Shown here piece after piece: positions 1 to 10,400 of a stretch of 64,000 bases of DNA. This stretch comes from Liolophura sinensis. Taxonomy: Eukaryota > Mollusca > Polyplacophora > Chitonida > Chitonidae. The notes beneath the pieces were generated by a model. That model was not told the DNA's origin and made no database searches. It was given only the letters and a program-made list of their open reading frames with translations. A program made the translations under genes and the position numbers. The stretch spans positions 6,884,501 to 6,948,500 of the forward strand of contig NC_088295.1 of NCBI RefSeq assembly GCF_032854445.1, given 5' to 3'. Positions within the stretch are counted from its first letter, which is position 1, and the number at the start of each line of letters is the position of its first letter.

Positions 1-990
1 AGAAAAATCAGTCTGCGAAGTACCTTAGCTGCACAGGGTATAAATCTAGCATCACAGAGAAAAATGAAGTCAGTCTGCGCTGTAATTTAGCTGTTTAGGG
101 TTTAAATCTCATACGTCCCTTGTGGGTATGGCCTGCTGCTCTGACAAGGGTATGTCAACATTTTAACCTGCCTGATCAGCCAATGGCAATCAAGAATCAC
201 GGAAGATGTAGGGACAAAGCAAAATACAGCTGTATCCACCTCCCACCCCTCAATAATATTGCACTTTACGCCATATTGTTTACACTACACCAAAGCATGT
301 TATTTGTGAATGAACTCAAAAGTTTATCAGTAACAAAGGCCGAAAGTAAACATTTGGTTTTTGTACGATCAAGCTGGACAACCATAGTTCTGCCGTTAAA
401 AATCAGACAGTATTACATGTACTACATACTGTACCTGGGTTTGAAACTTGTTATGTTTCCTTCTAGTCCGAACAAAATTAGATGTTGAAGGTCTTGAACA
501 AACAATGGTGGGCGTACCCCATCATCATCAAGGTCATCCAAGGTCAAATACAACTTTGGCCTCTCCTGCGGCATTTAAAAATAAGGCATTCAAGTAATAT
601 CAAATACTTGCCTGGTAAATAGTAAAACAGAAACAAAAAGTAACCTGGAAGATTCTCCAGTGTAGATACTAGGTGGCCTCTAGGAAACAAAAAGTGATGG
701 ACGTCATGGTTAGTGTAAGACAGCAAACAAAGCAAGCCAACACCCACCCTCCCCTCCTCTCCCCTCCCTGCATGAATGTTTCCCATTCAAGCAAGACACA
801 TCTTCTTCACCCCCTTTCCTTCCATGATAAACGTTTCCATTTCTGCAGGCCATGTTTTCCTGGCACCCACCACTTCCATGAGAAACGTTTCCCATTCTTG
901 CAGGCTGTGTTTTCCTGACAAAGCTGATATCTGAAATTTTTGTTTTCCTGACAAAATTGATCTATAAAATATTTGTTCCCTATTTCTTAC
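1..990. other. No supported gene; left edge
   Basis: This stretch should hold the next exons or the intron of the minus-strand gene that starts at 1988. A possible minus-strand acceptor lies near 930 and its reading frame stays open for about 40 codons, but this area (about 770-925) is also an imperfect 2-3 copy repeat, so I do not call an exon. Nothing else is supported. Confidence 0.4.
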
Positions 991-1988
991 CGGGTATATG
1001 TGCTTTTATTCCCAAAACTAAGAAAATCCTCTGGTGTCCACAAAATGACCTTTGTAGCGGCCAGATGTTTAGCTTTGTTTTCATTCTTTTGATTCAACGG
1101 AGATTTCTGTGTAAGATTTTGACAGTCATGTGGTAACATGGTGTGCTTCCATCTATAACCACACTGTTCACTCAGCTCCAGCAAAGTCTAGAAAAACGGC
1201 ATGTTATTTCATTTAAGTATTGATTTCTATGCAGTTAATTCTGTGAAGACTAAGTTGTAAGTGCAAAGCCCGTAATTACTCATATTTTTGTTAAACATCA
1301 CTAGTCTATCGAGCTATACGTACCCCGTGTATGTACTGAAGTTATGTAAGTCCATGCTAGTGAATGACCAGTAAGAGTTGTCTCCCATGAGCATGAATGG
1401 CCGTAATGTTTTCATACTTAACTGTTGTGAATAAGGATTGTAGTAAGCTGTTTTACTGTATCTCATCAGTCAATCACACTGTGAATGGCAAGAATAAACA
1501 GAACAGAAAACTGGCACGATGTGCATTGGGTTCAAAATAATTAGATGAGCAATTTCTGCCAGAGTTATAAACTTAAAATCCATAAGGCTTATCAAAACAG
1601 TTTGCTACGCTCAAACATATGCCTTACCATAGAGGCCTTCTTCCACTCACGAACAGCCCTAATTCGTGCCCTTGTTTCTTCGTCCATCTCAGCAGACTTG
1701 TTACCATGGTTACTGACTTCCTCAGTCCTGGCCTGCTTGTCAGGGGTACAGCAAGTTGTGTCTTTTGTCTGAAGATTGCAAGCATTTACATGTAGGCTCA
1801 CTGGTCCTTTGCCTTCTACTGATTTATATTAATGTCTGGAGAGAAGCTATTATACACATTATTTTTCAAAATCTTTATTTACATAACCTGCAACCCCAGA
1901 TTCATACCTTTTCTTTGTCCTGTACAAGCTGTAGAAAGGCAACTGCTTTTCTTTTCTTTGATTCCAGGCGTTGAGCTTTCTTTGACAT
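991..1988 (-). CDS. Unrecognised gene, first three coding exons (3' end outside window)
   Basis: Three minus-strand exons join in phase. Exon 1 codes from an ATG at 1988-1986 to 1908 (27 codons, donor GTATGA). Exon 2 is 1768-1628 (47 codons, acceptor CTTCAG, donor GTAAGG). Exon 3 is 1187-991 (197 nt, acceptor TTCTAG, donor GTAAGA, ending in phase 2). Both internal junctions are phase 0, which is unlikely by chance. The 139 visible residues begin MSKKAQRLESKKRKAVAF: a very basic start, then a charged low-complexity stretch, then a segment with the Trp-containing motif LWTPEDFLSF. There is no signal peptide or membrane segment. I do not recognise the family and assign no function. It is divergent to ERI2, about 5.5 kb away, with two retroelement insertions between them. 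Confidence 0.62.
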
Positions 1989-2047
1989 GGTTAATAATTT
2001 CACGTTTCTTCAGTTTCAATACCTTCAAATCATCCTGGTTACATTAT

Positions 2048-2100
2048 CTGTGTAAAAAAAAAAATAATAATAATAAAAAAAATAAATAAAAAAAATAACT
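2048..2100. repeat. A-rich low-complexity tract
   Basis: Runs of A broken by single T residues, just upstream of the first coding exon of the minus-strand gene. From 2101 to about 2990 I see no gene or repeat that I can support. Confidence 0.8.
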
Positions 2101-2994
2101 GTAAAATAACTGTAAATGTAAGCTAATTCTTTCTGTATTACTGTTATTCTCTGGATACGGGTACATAAAGTTTAAAATATCAGATAATTTAACCTTTTTC
2201 AGATCAACTACAGATCAATTTGTGTTTGATAAATCAAAGTGAGCGCATGCAAGCCAAGTCATGGTCTCAGGTAGTTGATTTCTATTATAGTGGTATTGCA
2301 GCTCCACTCTCAACAGTTAAAATTGTCCACAGCCACAATTACCTCAGTCGTTATTCATGCAGATATTTGCCAGCAGAATAAGTTCAAAGTGAGTCCTACA
2401 TTGGTAGAATTCACTACGCTAGTCTGATATACATTAATGAGATTTTTTGCGTTTTTGGTGATCCAAATTGATTGAAATTACTTCTATACATGAAGTGTCT
2501 GCTGGTAGTGCGTTGTCGCTTTGACAGATGAAAATCCTCACGAGTACAGGTAACTAATTAAAACACTGCAGGTTTCATGCATGGAAGATTTCTCTTTGCA
2601 ACAGAGCTCTTTCTGAAGTCTCATATCAATGAGATCTCAGTGCCGAGATGCACAACACATAACTCATGGTTAGTGGGAGCTGTGCATCACAGAAATTTGT
2701 AAGATGATTATAATGATCAACTTTGGATAAAAGTCCTGTTGGCAGAGTGATCTTCTGTGGATGTAAAGTACAGGTTGTGTTTTAGCGATATGATTAAATT
2801 GCTCCTTCAGTGTTTTTTTTTTTGTTTATTTTTTTTTGTAATCCTTTAAAAATGATACACCAAAGGATTGTTTTCATTTTGTATTACAGAGTATATGATA
2901 CGGCTTTAAACAACATTTCATATTTCGGGCCATTGACAGAAAATAATTTCCAACTATCTTCATGTAAGACCTACTTACTGGATTCAAAAATGCT

Positions 2995-3425
2995 GTGGAC
3001 AACCCACACATAGCCCACATGTTGACAACCCACACATAGCCCAAATGTTGACAACCCACACACAGCCCAAATGTCGACCACCCACACATGGCCCAAATGT
3101 CCACAACCCACATACAGCCCAAATGTCCATAACCCACACATGGCCCAAATGTCCACAGCCCACATACAGGCCAAATGTCAGCAACCCACACATAGCCCAA
3201 ATGTCAATAACCTACACATAGCCCAAATGTCGACTACCCACACATAGCCCAAATTTCGACAACCTACATATAGCCCAAATGTCAACAATCCACACACAGC
3301 CCAAACGTCGACAACCCACACATAGCCCAAATGTCGACTACCCACACATAGCCCAAATGTTGACAACCCACACATAGCCCAAATGTCGACAACCCACACA
3401 TAGTCCAAATGTCAACAACCCACAT
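2995..3425. repeat. 26-bp minisatellite
   Basis: About 16 head-to-tail copies of a 26-bp unit containing ACACATAGCCCAAATGT, with scattered substitutions. Because the unit has few stop codons on the minus strand, several overlapping Trp/Gly/Cys-rich reading frames appear there. They are repeat shadows and not genes. No gene boundary is visible next to this array. Confidence 0.9.
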
Positions 3426-4689
3426 TAATGTTTTTGCTATTATATAAATCTGACATTCATGTTACCACTCAGTTTCGTGGAATGTCAGAATTTTAAAATT
3501 GCGCACTGAGTTCATCGATATGGACAAATGGATTGTTAGCAGGCCAAGTACAGCACACCGTCTGACACGTCATTATCAGCTGTAAGTTTGTCAGAAAACT
3601 TCGGACTCTACCCATCCCCTGAAAACAGTAGAAGAAGTTCCGTGTCAGAAGTTGTGACTGAACGAGATGTCTGAACTAACACCTCGTGTGTCCTATGCCT
3701 TGGGCACAGAGGTCCCGCACCATGGAGAAAACTCACCAGACTGAAATGGAATGTCGATTCCCTGAATATATCATCAGTCAACCAAGCACCCTTTAAAGTG
3801 TTCTGGTTATTGTATGAGTAAGTGTCAGCCAAATTTACCGTCTATATGTCAAGTTAACAAGAAAGTAAAATCCATTCATCTAACACACATGGGCGCAGCC
3901 ATGTTTTCTTTGCAGTCATTACAACAATATAACGGCATACAGATACGGCAAGCTTCAGAAACTAAACAGGCGAATATGCACAGAAATTCAAAACTTTAAA
4001 TTATGATGTTTAAATGCATTTAAAATTTTAGCAATTCTGGTTAACTTATGTCATTTTCATATACAGAAATTTCCATAAACATTCTGTTTAGTGAATATAC
4101 ATTTCAGATTTCCGTAATTATATACGTTTTACACTTTTGACATGACGTGCACTCTGAGCGCGTTGTTCAACTTGAAGTAAGTTGAGCATTTATGCTTTTG
4201 AGTTTACGTACCGGTACAGAAAACAGAAACATGTTCTGTTGACCTGTACTGTCGATACTGGTGTCACCATATGCGCCCACCGCAAGGTCTCCTTACGTTC
4301 TTTCATATGTTGTTGATGTTTGGAGTACAAACTCTCCTGTCGCTGTGTATTACAGGCCTGCAGTGTAACCTGATCGCTCTCTAGCCGTGGATAAATGTTT
4401 TCGATTTTTTGTGTGGCCTGGCGCTCGCATGTTCATAGCTTTGAGGGTCTGGCTTCCTCACAAGGACCAGGAGTTGATAAATAACAAGGAGCTAAATGGG
4501 AGTAATGCTGATTTAAGTTTAACGTAGGTTACTGCAGGACAATGAAACTGTATCATATTTGAAGGTTATAGGCACATTGGGATTACCGGTACCATCCCAG
4601 AAAAAATTCCTACCTAAACGCTTTGTTTTTCATTATCCATGCTAAAATAATATTCAAGGCCTGGGTTTATTTCGGTTTATATTTACCTC
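3426..4689. other. Intergenic, no supported feature
   Basis: No exon with paired splice sites, tandem repeat or element was recognised here. Short reading frames lack protein-like character. Confidence 0.5.
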
Positions 4690-4825
4690 CAGTGCTCTAT
4701 TTATTTATTCATTTGGTTGGTGTTTTATGCCTAAGTCCTTACTGAAGAATATTTCACCTATATGACGGCGGCCAGCATAATGGTGGGAGAAAACCGGGCT
4801 GAGCGGAAATCCACGACCATCCGTC
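4690..4825 (-). mobile_element. SINE fragment, 3' part (family A)
   Basis: On the minus strand this matches the other family A copies in the window (20038, 21682, 45227, 62205). Shared blocks are a CCACCATTATGCTGG-like core, a GTGAAATATTCTT block and an A/T-rich tail built on AAATAAATA. The tRNA-like head is missing. This is a 3' fragment of a tRNA-derived SINE of the kind common in molluscan genomes (recognition from memory). Confidence 0.65.
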
Positions 4826-4959
4826 CAGTACTCTAGTAAGGTGACTAAAGAATGTGCTGATGATTGGCTCAGAGCAGCTATGACATCACTTCAAAACTAT
4901 AAATATGTTTGTGAGTTTGTCGCATACACTCAAGTGCCAGTCCGACAGAGAACATAGGC

Positions 4960-5507
4960 TGACAGAGGCATTATTTATGGATAACAATTCCTGGATTTAT
5001 TGTGTTGGTGACGTTTCGATGTAGGTTCTTACATCGTTATCAAACCATATGAACATACAGAGATACAAGACAACATATATACAGTAAGAGAGTGGGTGAT
5101 GTCAACAACAGACAACAATGTAACATAGATAGTAACTTCAGGGTAATGGCTTCAGGGTTTAAGGCGGTCACTGTTTAATCCGATGAGGTCATTGTAGGCG
5201 CTCGGTAGGTGGTACCCGCTGTCTCGGTTAAGCTGTGGATTGTGTCGTCGGATCATGATGGCTTCCAGCAGTTTCCTTCTTTTATAGTCTGACTGGTTGT
5301 TTTGTAAGGTTTGAACTGTGTTCCATTGGAGTTGGTGTTCTGGATGGGCTCTGATGTGGTCACTGAGGGCTGATTTTCCATCTAGTTTGATAACGATGTA
5401 AGAACCTACATCGAAATGTCACCAACACAATAAATCCAGGAATTGTTATCCATAAGTAATGCCTCTGTCAGTCTATACCATCCCAATTCCTAAATGCCTC
5501 TGAAAGA
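4960..5507 (-). mobile_element. Penelope-like element, truncated, with 13-bp target duplication
   Basis: The element is flanked by a perfect 13-bp direct repeat, AGAGAACATAGGC, at 4947-4959 and 5508-5520. Its ends are about 90-bp inverted copies of one sequence, as expected for PLE pseudo-LTRs. Between them, minus-strand 5385-5152 is an open remnant of about 77 codons ending in a stop. It contains the motifs DHIRAHPEHQLQW, YKRRKLLEA and NRDSGYHLP, which resemble the C-terminal end of the GIY-YIG endonuclease region of Penelope elements. The reverse transcriptase is missing, so this copy cannot move by itself. Confidence 0.8.
5005..5047 (-). other. Hammerhead-like hairpin in PLE pseudo-LTR
   Basis: On the minus strand: a 5-bp hairpin (GATGT/ACATC with an 8-nt loop) followed by GAAACGTC and then ACCA, which can pair with TGGT upstream of the hairpin. 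PLE pseudo-LTRs are known to carry minimal hammerhead ribozymes with a GAAAC...GUC core. The CUGAUGA box here reads TTGATAAC, so activity is doubtful. A degenerate copy lies on the plus strand at 5382-5426, with GAAATGTC. Confidence 0.4.
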
Positions 5508-5520
5508 AGAGAACATAGGC

Positions 5521-6324
5521 ATCCAGGGCTATGAATGGCCATGATATGGCTGATATATATTGATAATGTGGTGTTAAGTCATAATCATTCAAGCACTGAA
5601 CGGGCTAACAATTCAAACCACAAAGGGGCTATTTTAAAGACTAGGTGGCTGTCACGTGGTAGAGTGATTTAATTCATTGAAGAGTCTCCGTTGTACAGTG
5701 ATCATCAGAGAAGTGGGTGACTGGGTTAGTGACCAACAAAACCGTCGGCCTAGTTTTTACAACTGCCGCAGACAACAAAATGTTTTGGATTTGTAAAGTT
5801 CAAACTACTGTCGTGTGCTAGAGTGACATCTATTCATTGAAGAATCTTCTTTGACAGTGAGTATCTGAGAAGTGACTCAATGTCCCAAGACAGACAACAG
5901 CCTTGTGTTTGCCTTACCCCTGCCTTCCTGCTTTCACTGATCTGGGGACTGTTTTGACAATAAGAGATCAACAACATTCATCATAGGACCATTTATTCTA
6001 TCTTAACTGAAAATTGTTGGAGATTACTTGCCCACAGCGAACTTGCTCTGTGGATAAAAATCTGCACATGGCAGGTCGGGGAGTTTCACTGAGTTTGTCC
6101 ATTACTTACCAAAGGTTTGGTGGTTTACTGAGGATACTGGTAATCCGTATTCAATCACCCATGAGACTGATAGTCATCAAAAAGCTTTCTTAGGTATGGT
6201 GTTAAATGCCAGTTAATGGGTTCAAAAGGGGTTTGTCATCTGTTTGGGACATTTACTGTGTAAGATGGGGCTTGTATCCATATCCTCCCTTCCTTACTGA
6301 ACTCATTCTACATGAACAGATGAA
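5521..6324. other. Between the two PLE insertions; diverged duplication only
   Basis: No gene is seen. Two similar blocks about 155 bp apart (near 5655-5725 and 5808-5880) share a TTCATTGAAGA core and a GAGAAGTG end. They look like an old tandem duplication. Confidence 0.4.
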
Positions 6325-6337
6325 CAAGATATGAACC

Positions 6338-6670
6338 TATGGCTTCTTTCAGAGGCATTTAGGAATTGGGATGGTATAGATTGACAGGCATTACTTTTAA
6401 CAATAACGATAACAATTCCTGGATTTCCTAGCGCCTACAATGACCTCATTGGATTAGACAGTGACCGCCTTAAACCCTGAAGCCATTACCCTGAAGTTAC
6501 TATCTATGTTACATTGTAGCCTGTTGTTGACACCACTCACTCTCTTACTGTTTATATGTTGTCTTGTATCTCTGTATGTTCATATGGTTTGATAACGATG
6601 TAAGAACCTACATCGAAACGTCACCAACACAATAAATCCAGGAATTGTTATCCATAAGTAATGCCTCTGT
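6338..6670 (+). mobile_element. Penelope-like element, second truncated copy, own 13-bp target duplication
   Basis: Flanked by a perfect direct repeat, CAAGATATGAACC, at 6325-6337 and 6671-6683, different from that of the first copy, so this is an independent insertion. It starts with an inverted pseudo-LTR segment, keeps only the last 17 codons of the PLE reading frame (6430-6480, SAYNDLIGLDSDRLKP then stop), and ends with the forward pseudo-LTR. It is the same family as the copy at 4960 but in the opposite orientation. Confidence 0.8.
6585..6626 (+). other. Hammerhead-like hairpin in second PLE copy
   Basis: Same arrangement as in the first copy: TGGT, TTGATAAC, the GATGT/ACATC hairpin, GAAACGTC, ACCA. 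The short self-complementary ACGT between GAAAC and GTC is what dimeric PLE hammerheads use as stem III. The C3 position of the core is T here, a change expected to weaken or abolish cleavage. Confidence 0.4.
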
Positions 6671-6683
6671 CAAGATATGAACC

Positions 6684-7465
6684 ACTCACATTTGCTCTCA
6701 ATGAAGTACTTGGGAAAACAACTGTCAGAATACTTTGTTTGATAAGTATTCATGTCTAAGGTATGATTGGAAATGATTTTTTTTTTTCCAAGAGTTGAGT
6801 TTAATGCATGAAACAATGAGTCCTGGAAGGTAGGCAGAATTTGGAGGTTTCATGAACTGATGTTGGTTTTTCCCTGTGGCAGTCTTACGTGTGGTGTGTC
6901 ACAGTGAAGATAAGGATGAAGACAACAAAGGAACTAGCCAGGTACCGTATATCTGACACAAACTTATCACAGATCAGTGCGTTGCCTGACTTAGCTCACC
7001 ACGTGCCTCCGGGCTCCCTCCTGCCACCACCTAGTCTTCAGCTTCTTATAATATGCGTATTTGTACTTCATACTCAGGAAAGTTTTCCATTAAATTGAAA
7101 AGGTCTGCACTTTACGCTGGGCACTCCAGTTTTCCCCACTCAAAAAACTGGGGGCCATCACGAACTGTATGTAAGAGAAAAGTCTTGAGTATGGCATTCA
7201 ACAACAACAATCCCTGACCGTCTTGTAGAATGAAACATGCTGCGTTTGCTATCGGAATGTGAAAATCCTGGATGTCTCCGGAACAGACAGATTTGTAGAC
7301 AAATAGCCTGAAGCAAATATACAGTGTATTTACCACTCACTTCAGAGCTCATCTTTCCTTGATGTCTGTATGTCACTTGTAAACATTCCCTGTTTCATAT
7401 ATGTGTCTGTAATACGAATAGATAAAGGACTTGACCAGCCTTTTTTTTTTGTTTGTTACAGAGAA
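6684..7465. other. ERI2 upstream region
   Basis: The promoter or 5' leader of ERI2 should lie here. A strong acceptor (T-rich tract then TTACAG) ends at 7461, five bases before the first usable ATG, so at least one upstream exon exists, but I cannot place it. No TATA box or other element was recognised with confidence. Confidence 0.4.
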
Positions 7466-10400
7466 ATGGGGCTGTTGCGCCGACGATCAAAAGCTGAGGG
7501 TCCTGCGGTGAGAGGCTGTGTTGGTAACAGTGAGTTAAGCAGAGTTTGTCAGAATGAACCCGTTACACAGTTCATGTAGATGTTAACAGTGAGCTAAGCA
7601 ATGCCTCCTCTGTCACAACTTATTTGTTGCTTTAGGTATTGGTAACAGTCAGTTAAGCAGTACTCCTTCAAAGTTTCTGGTCGTAATTAACTTGTTTATA
7701 TTCTGATATCAATGATTTTCTTTTGTGTGAGGAAAAAAAGTAAATGATTAAAGAACTTGTTTGTATTTGAGAATACTGGATTGTACATGTATTAACATGT
7801 TTTTATGTTGTACTGGTAAATGAAGGCAGATGATACTGTTTACATTATTAATGCTGTGCTCTGTTACTATATTTTAGGACAGCTTTTTCAATACTTGGTT
7901 GTGATAGATTTTGAATCAACTTGCTGGAAGGATCAAAAATTCCGCACTCAGGAAATTAGTAAGTTATCACCACACATGGTTTCAGTTATTGTGTTCGAAG
8001 AAACTGAAATCAAATCAGCACATACATGTAAAGATCTTCTAGTGATGGAAGTATCATTGTAGTAAAACCTGCCCTGTGTTTGTCTAATACATATCTCTAA
8101 GCCAGATATCATATGTCAGTTTTGTATTTTATAAGAAATACTTGTGCAGAATCTTTTAATCATTGACACTTTCTTTTGGTGAGGCCTAGAGTATGTGTAA
8201 TTAATTTGTAACGTCCTGTTCCCCCAGTTGAATTCCCGGCTGTGTTACTGAACACTTCTTCTGGAATTTGCGAGTCAGAATTCCACTTCTACGTACAGCC
8301 TTGTGAACAACCTGTGCTGAGTGACTTCTGTAAGCAGCTGACTGGCATTACCCAGGTAAGGTCTGTGTGCTGAGTAACTTCTGTAAGTACCTGACTGGCA
8401 TCACCCAGGTAAGGTCTGTGTGCTGAGTGACTTCTGTAAGTACCTGACTGGCATCACCCAGGTAAGGTCTGTGTGCTGAGTGACTTCTGTAAGTACCTTA
8501 CTGGCATCGCCCAGGTAAGATCTGTGTGCTGAGTGACTTCTGTAAGTACCTGACTGGCATCACCCAGGTAAGATCTGTGTGCTGAGTGACTTCTGTAAGT
8601 ACCTGACTGGCATCGCCCAGGTAAGATCTGTGTGCTGAGTGACTTCTGTAAGTACCTGACAGGCATCGCCAAGGTAAGGTCTGTGTGCTGAGTGACTTCT
8701 GTAAGTACCTGACTGGCGTTGCCCAGGTAAGATCTGTGTGCTGAGTGACTTCTGTAAGTACCTGACTGGCATTACCCAGGTAAGGCCTGTGTGCTGAGTG
8801 ACTTCTGTAAGCAGCTGACAGGCATCACCCAGGTAAGGTCTGTGTGCTGAGTGACTTCTGTAAGTACCTGACTGGCATCACCCAGGTAAGATCTGTGTGC
8901 TGAGTGACTTCTGTAAGTACCTGACTGGCATCGCCCAGGTAAGGCCTGTGTGCTGAGTGACTTCTGTAAGTACCTGACAGGCATCATCCAGGTAAGGTCT
9001 GTGTGCTGAGTGACTTCTGTAAGTACCTGACTGGCATCGCCCAGGTAAGGCCTTTGTGCTGAGTGACTTCTGTAAGTACCTGACTGGCATCACCCAGGTA
9101 AGGTCTGTGTGCTGAGTGACTTCTGTAAGTACCTGACTGGCATCGCCCAGGTAAGGCCTGTGTGCTGAGTGACTTCTGTAAGCAGCTGACAGGCATCGCC
9201 CAGGTAAGATCTGTGTGCTGAGTGACTTCTGTAAGTACCTGACAGGCATCATCCAGGTAAGGTCTGTGTGCTGAGTGACTTCTGTAAGTACCTGACAGGC
9301 ATCGCCCAGGTAAGGCCTGTGTGCTGAGTGACTTCTGTAAGTACCTGACTGGCATCCCCCAGGTAAGGTCTGTGTGCTGAGTGACTTCTGTAAGTAACTG
9401 ACAGGTATCACCCAGGTAAGGTCTGTGTGCTTAGTGACTTCTGTAAGTACCTGACTGGCATTGCCCAGGTAAGGCCTGTGTGCTGAGTGACTTCTGTAAG
9501 TACCTGACTGGCATCACCCAGGTAAGATCTGTGTGCTTAGTGACTTCTGTAAGTACCTGACTGGCATTACCCAGGTAAGGCCTGTGTGCTGAGTGACTTC
9601 TGTAAGCAGCTGACAGGCATCACCCAGGTAAGGTCTGTGTGCTGAGTGACTTCTGTAAGTACCTGACTGGCATCGCCCAGGTAAGGCCTGTGTGCTGAGT
9701 GACTTCTGTAAGTACCTGACTGGCATCACCCAGGTAAGGTCTGTGTGCTGAGTGACTTCTGTAAGTACCTGACTGGCATCACCCAGGTAAGGTCTGTGTG
9801 CTGAGTGACTTCTGTAAGTACCTGACTGGCATCCCCCAGGTAAGATCTGTGTGCTTAGTGACTTCTGTAAGTACCTGACTGGCATCGCCCAGGTAAGGCC
9901 TGTGTGCTGAGTGACTTCTGTAAGTACCTGACTGGCATCACCCAGGTAAGGTCTGTGTGCTGAGTGACTTCTGTAAGTACCTGACTGGCATCACCCAGGT
10001 AAGGTCTGTGTGCTGAGTGACTTCTGTAAGTACCTGACTGGCATCACCCAGGTAAGGTCTGTGTGCTGAGTGACTTCTGTAAGTACCTGACTGGCATCAC
10101 CCAGGTAAGGCCTGTGTGCTGAGTGACTTCTGTAAGTACCTGACTGGCATCCCCCAGGTAAGATCTGTGTGCTTAGTGACTTCTGTAAGTACCTTACTGG
10201 CATCGCCCAGATAAGGCCTGTGTGCTTAGTGACTTCTGTAAGTACCTGACTGGCATCACCCAGGTAAGGTCTGTGTGCTGAGTGACTTCTGTAAGTACCT
10301 GACTGGCATCACCCAGGTAAGGTCTGTGTGCTTAGTAACTTCTGTAAGTACCTGACTGGCATTACCCAGGTAAGGTCTGTGTGCTGAGTGACTTCTGTAA

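Noticed and set aside
8878-9411. 177-codon minus-strand frame
   Set aside because: Shadow of the ERI2 donor array.
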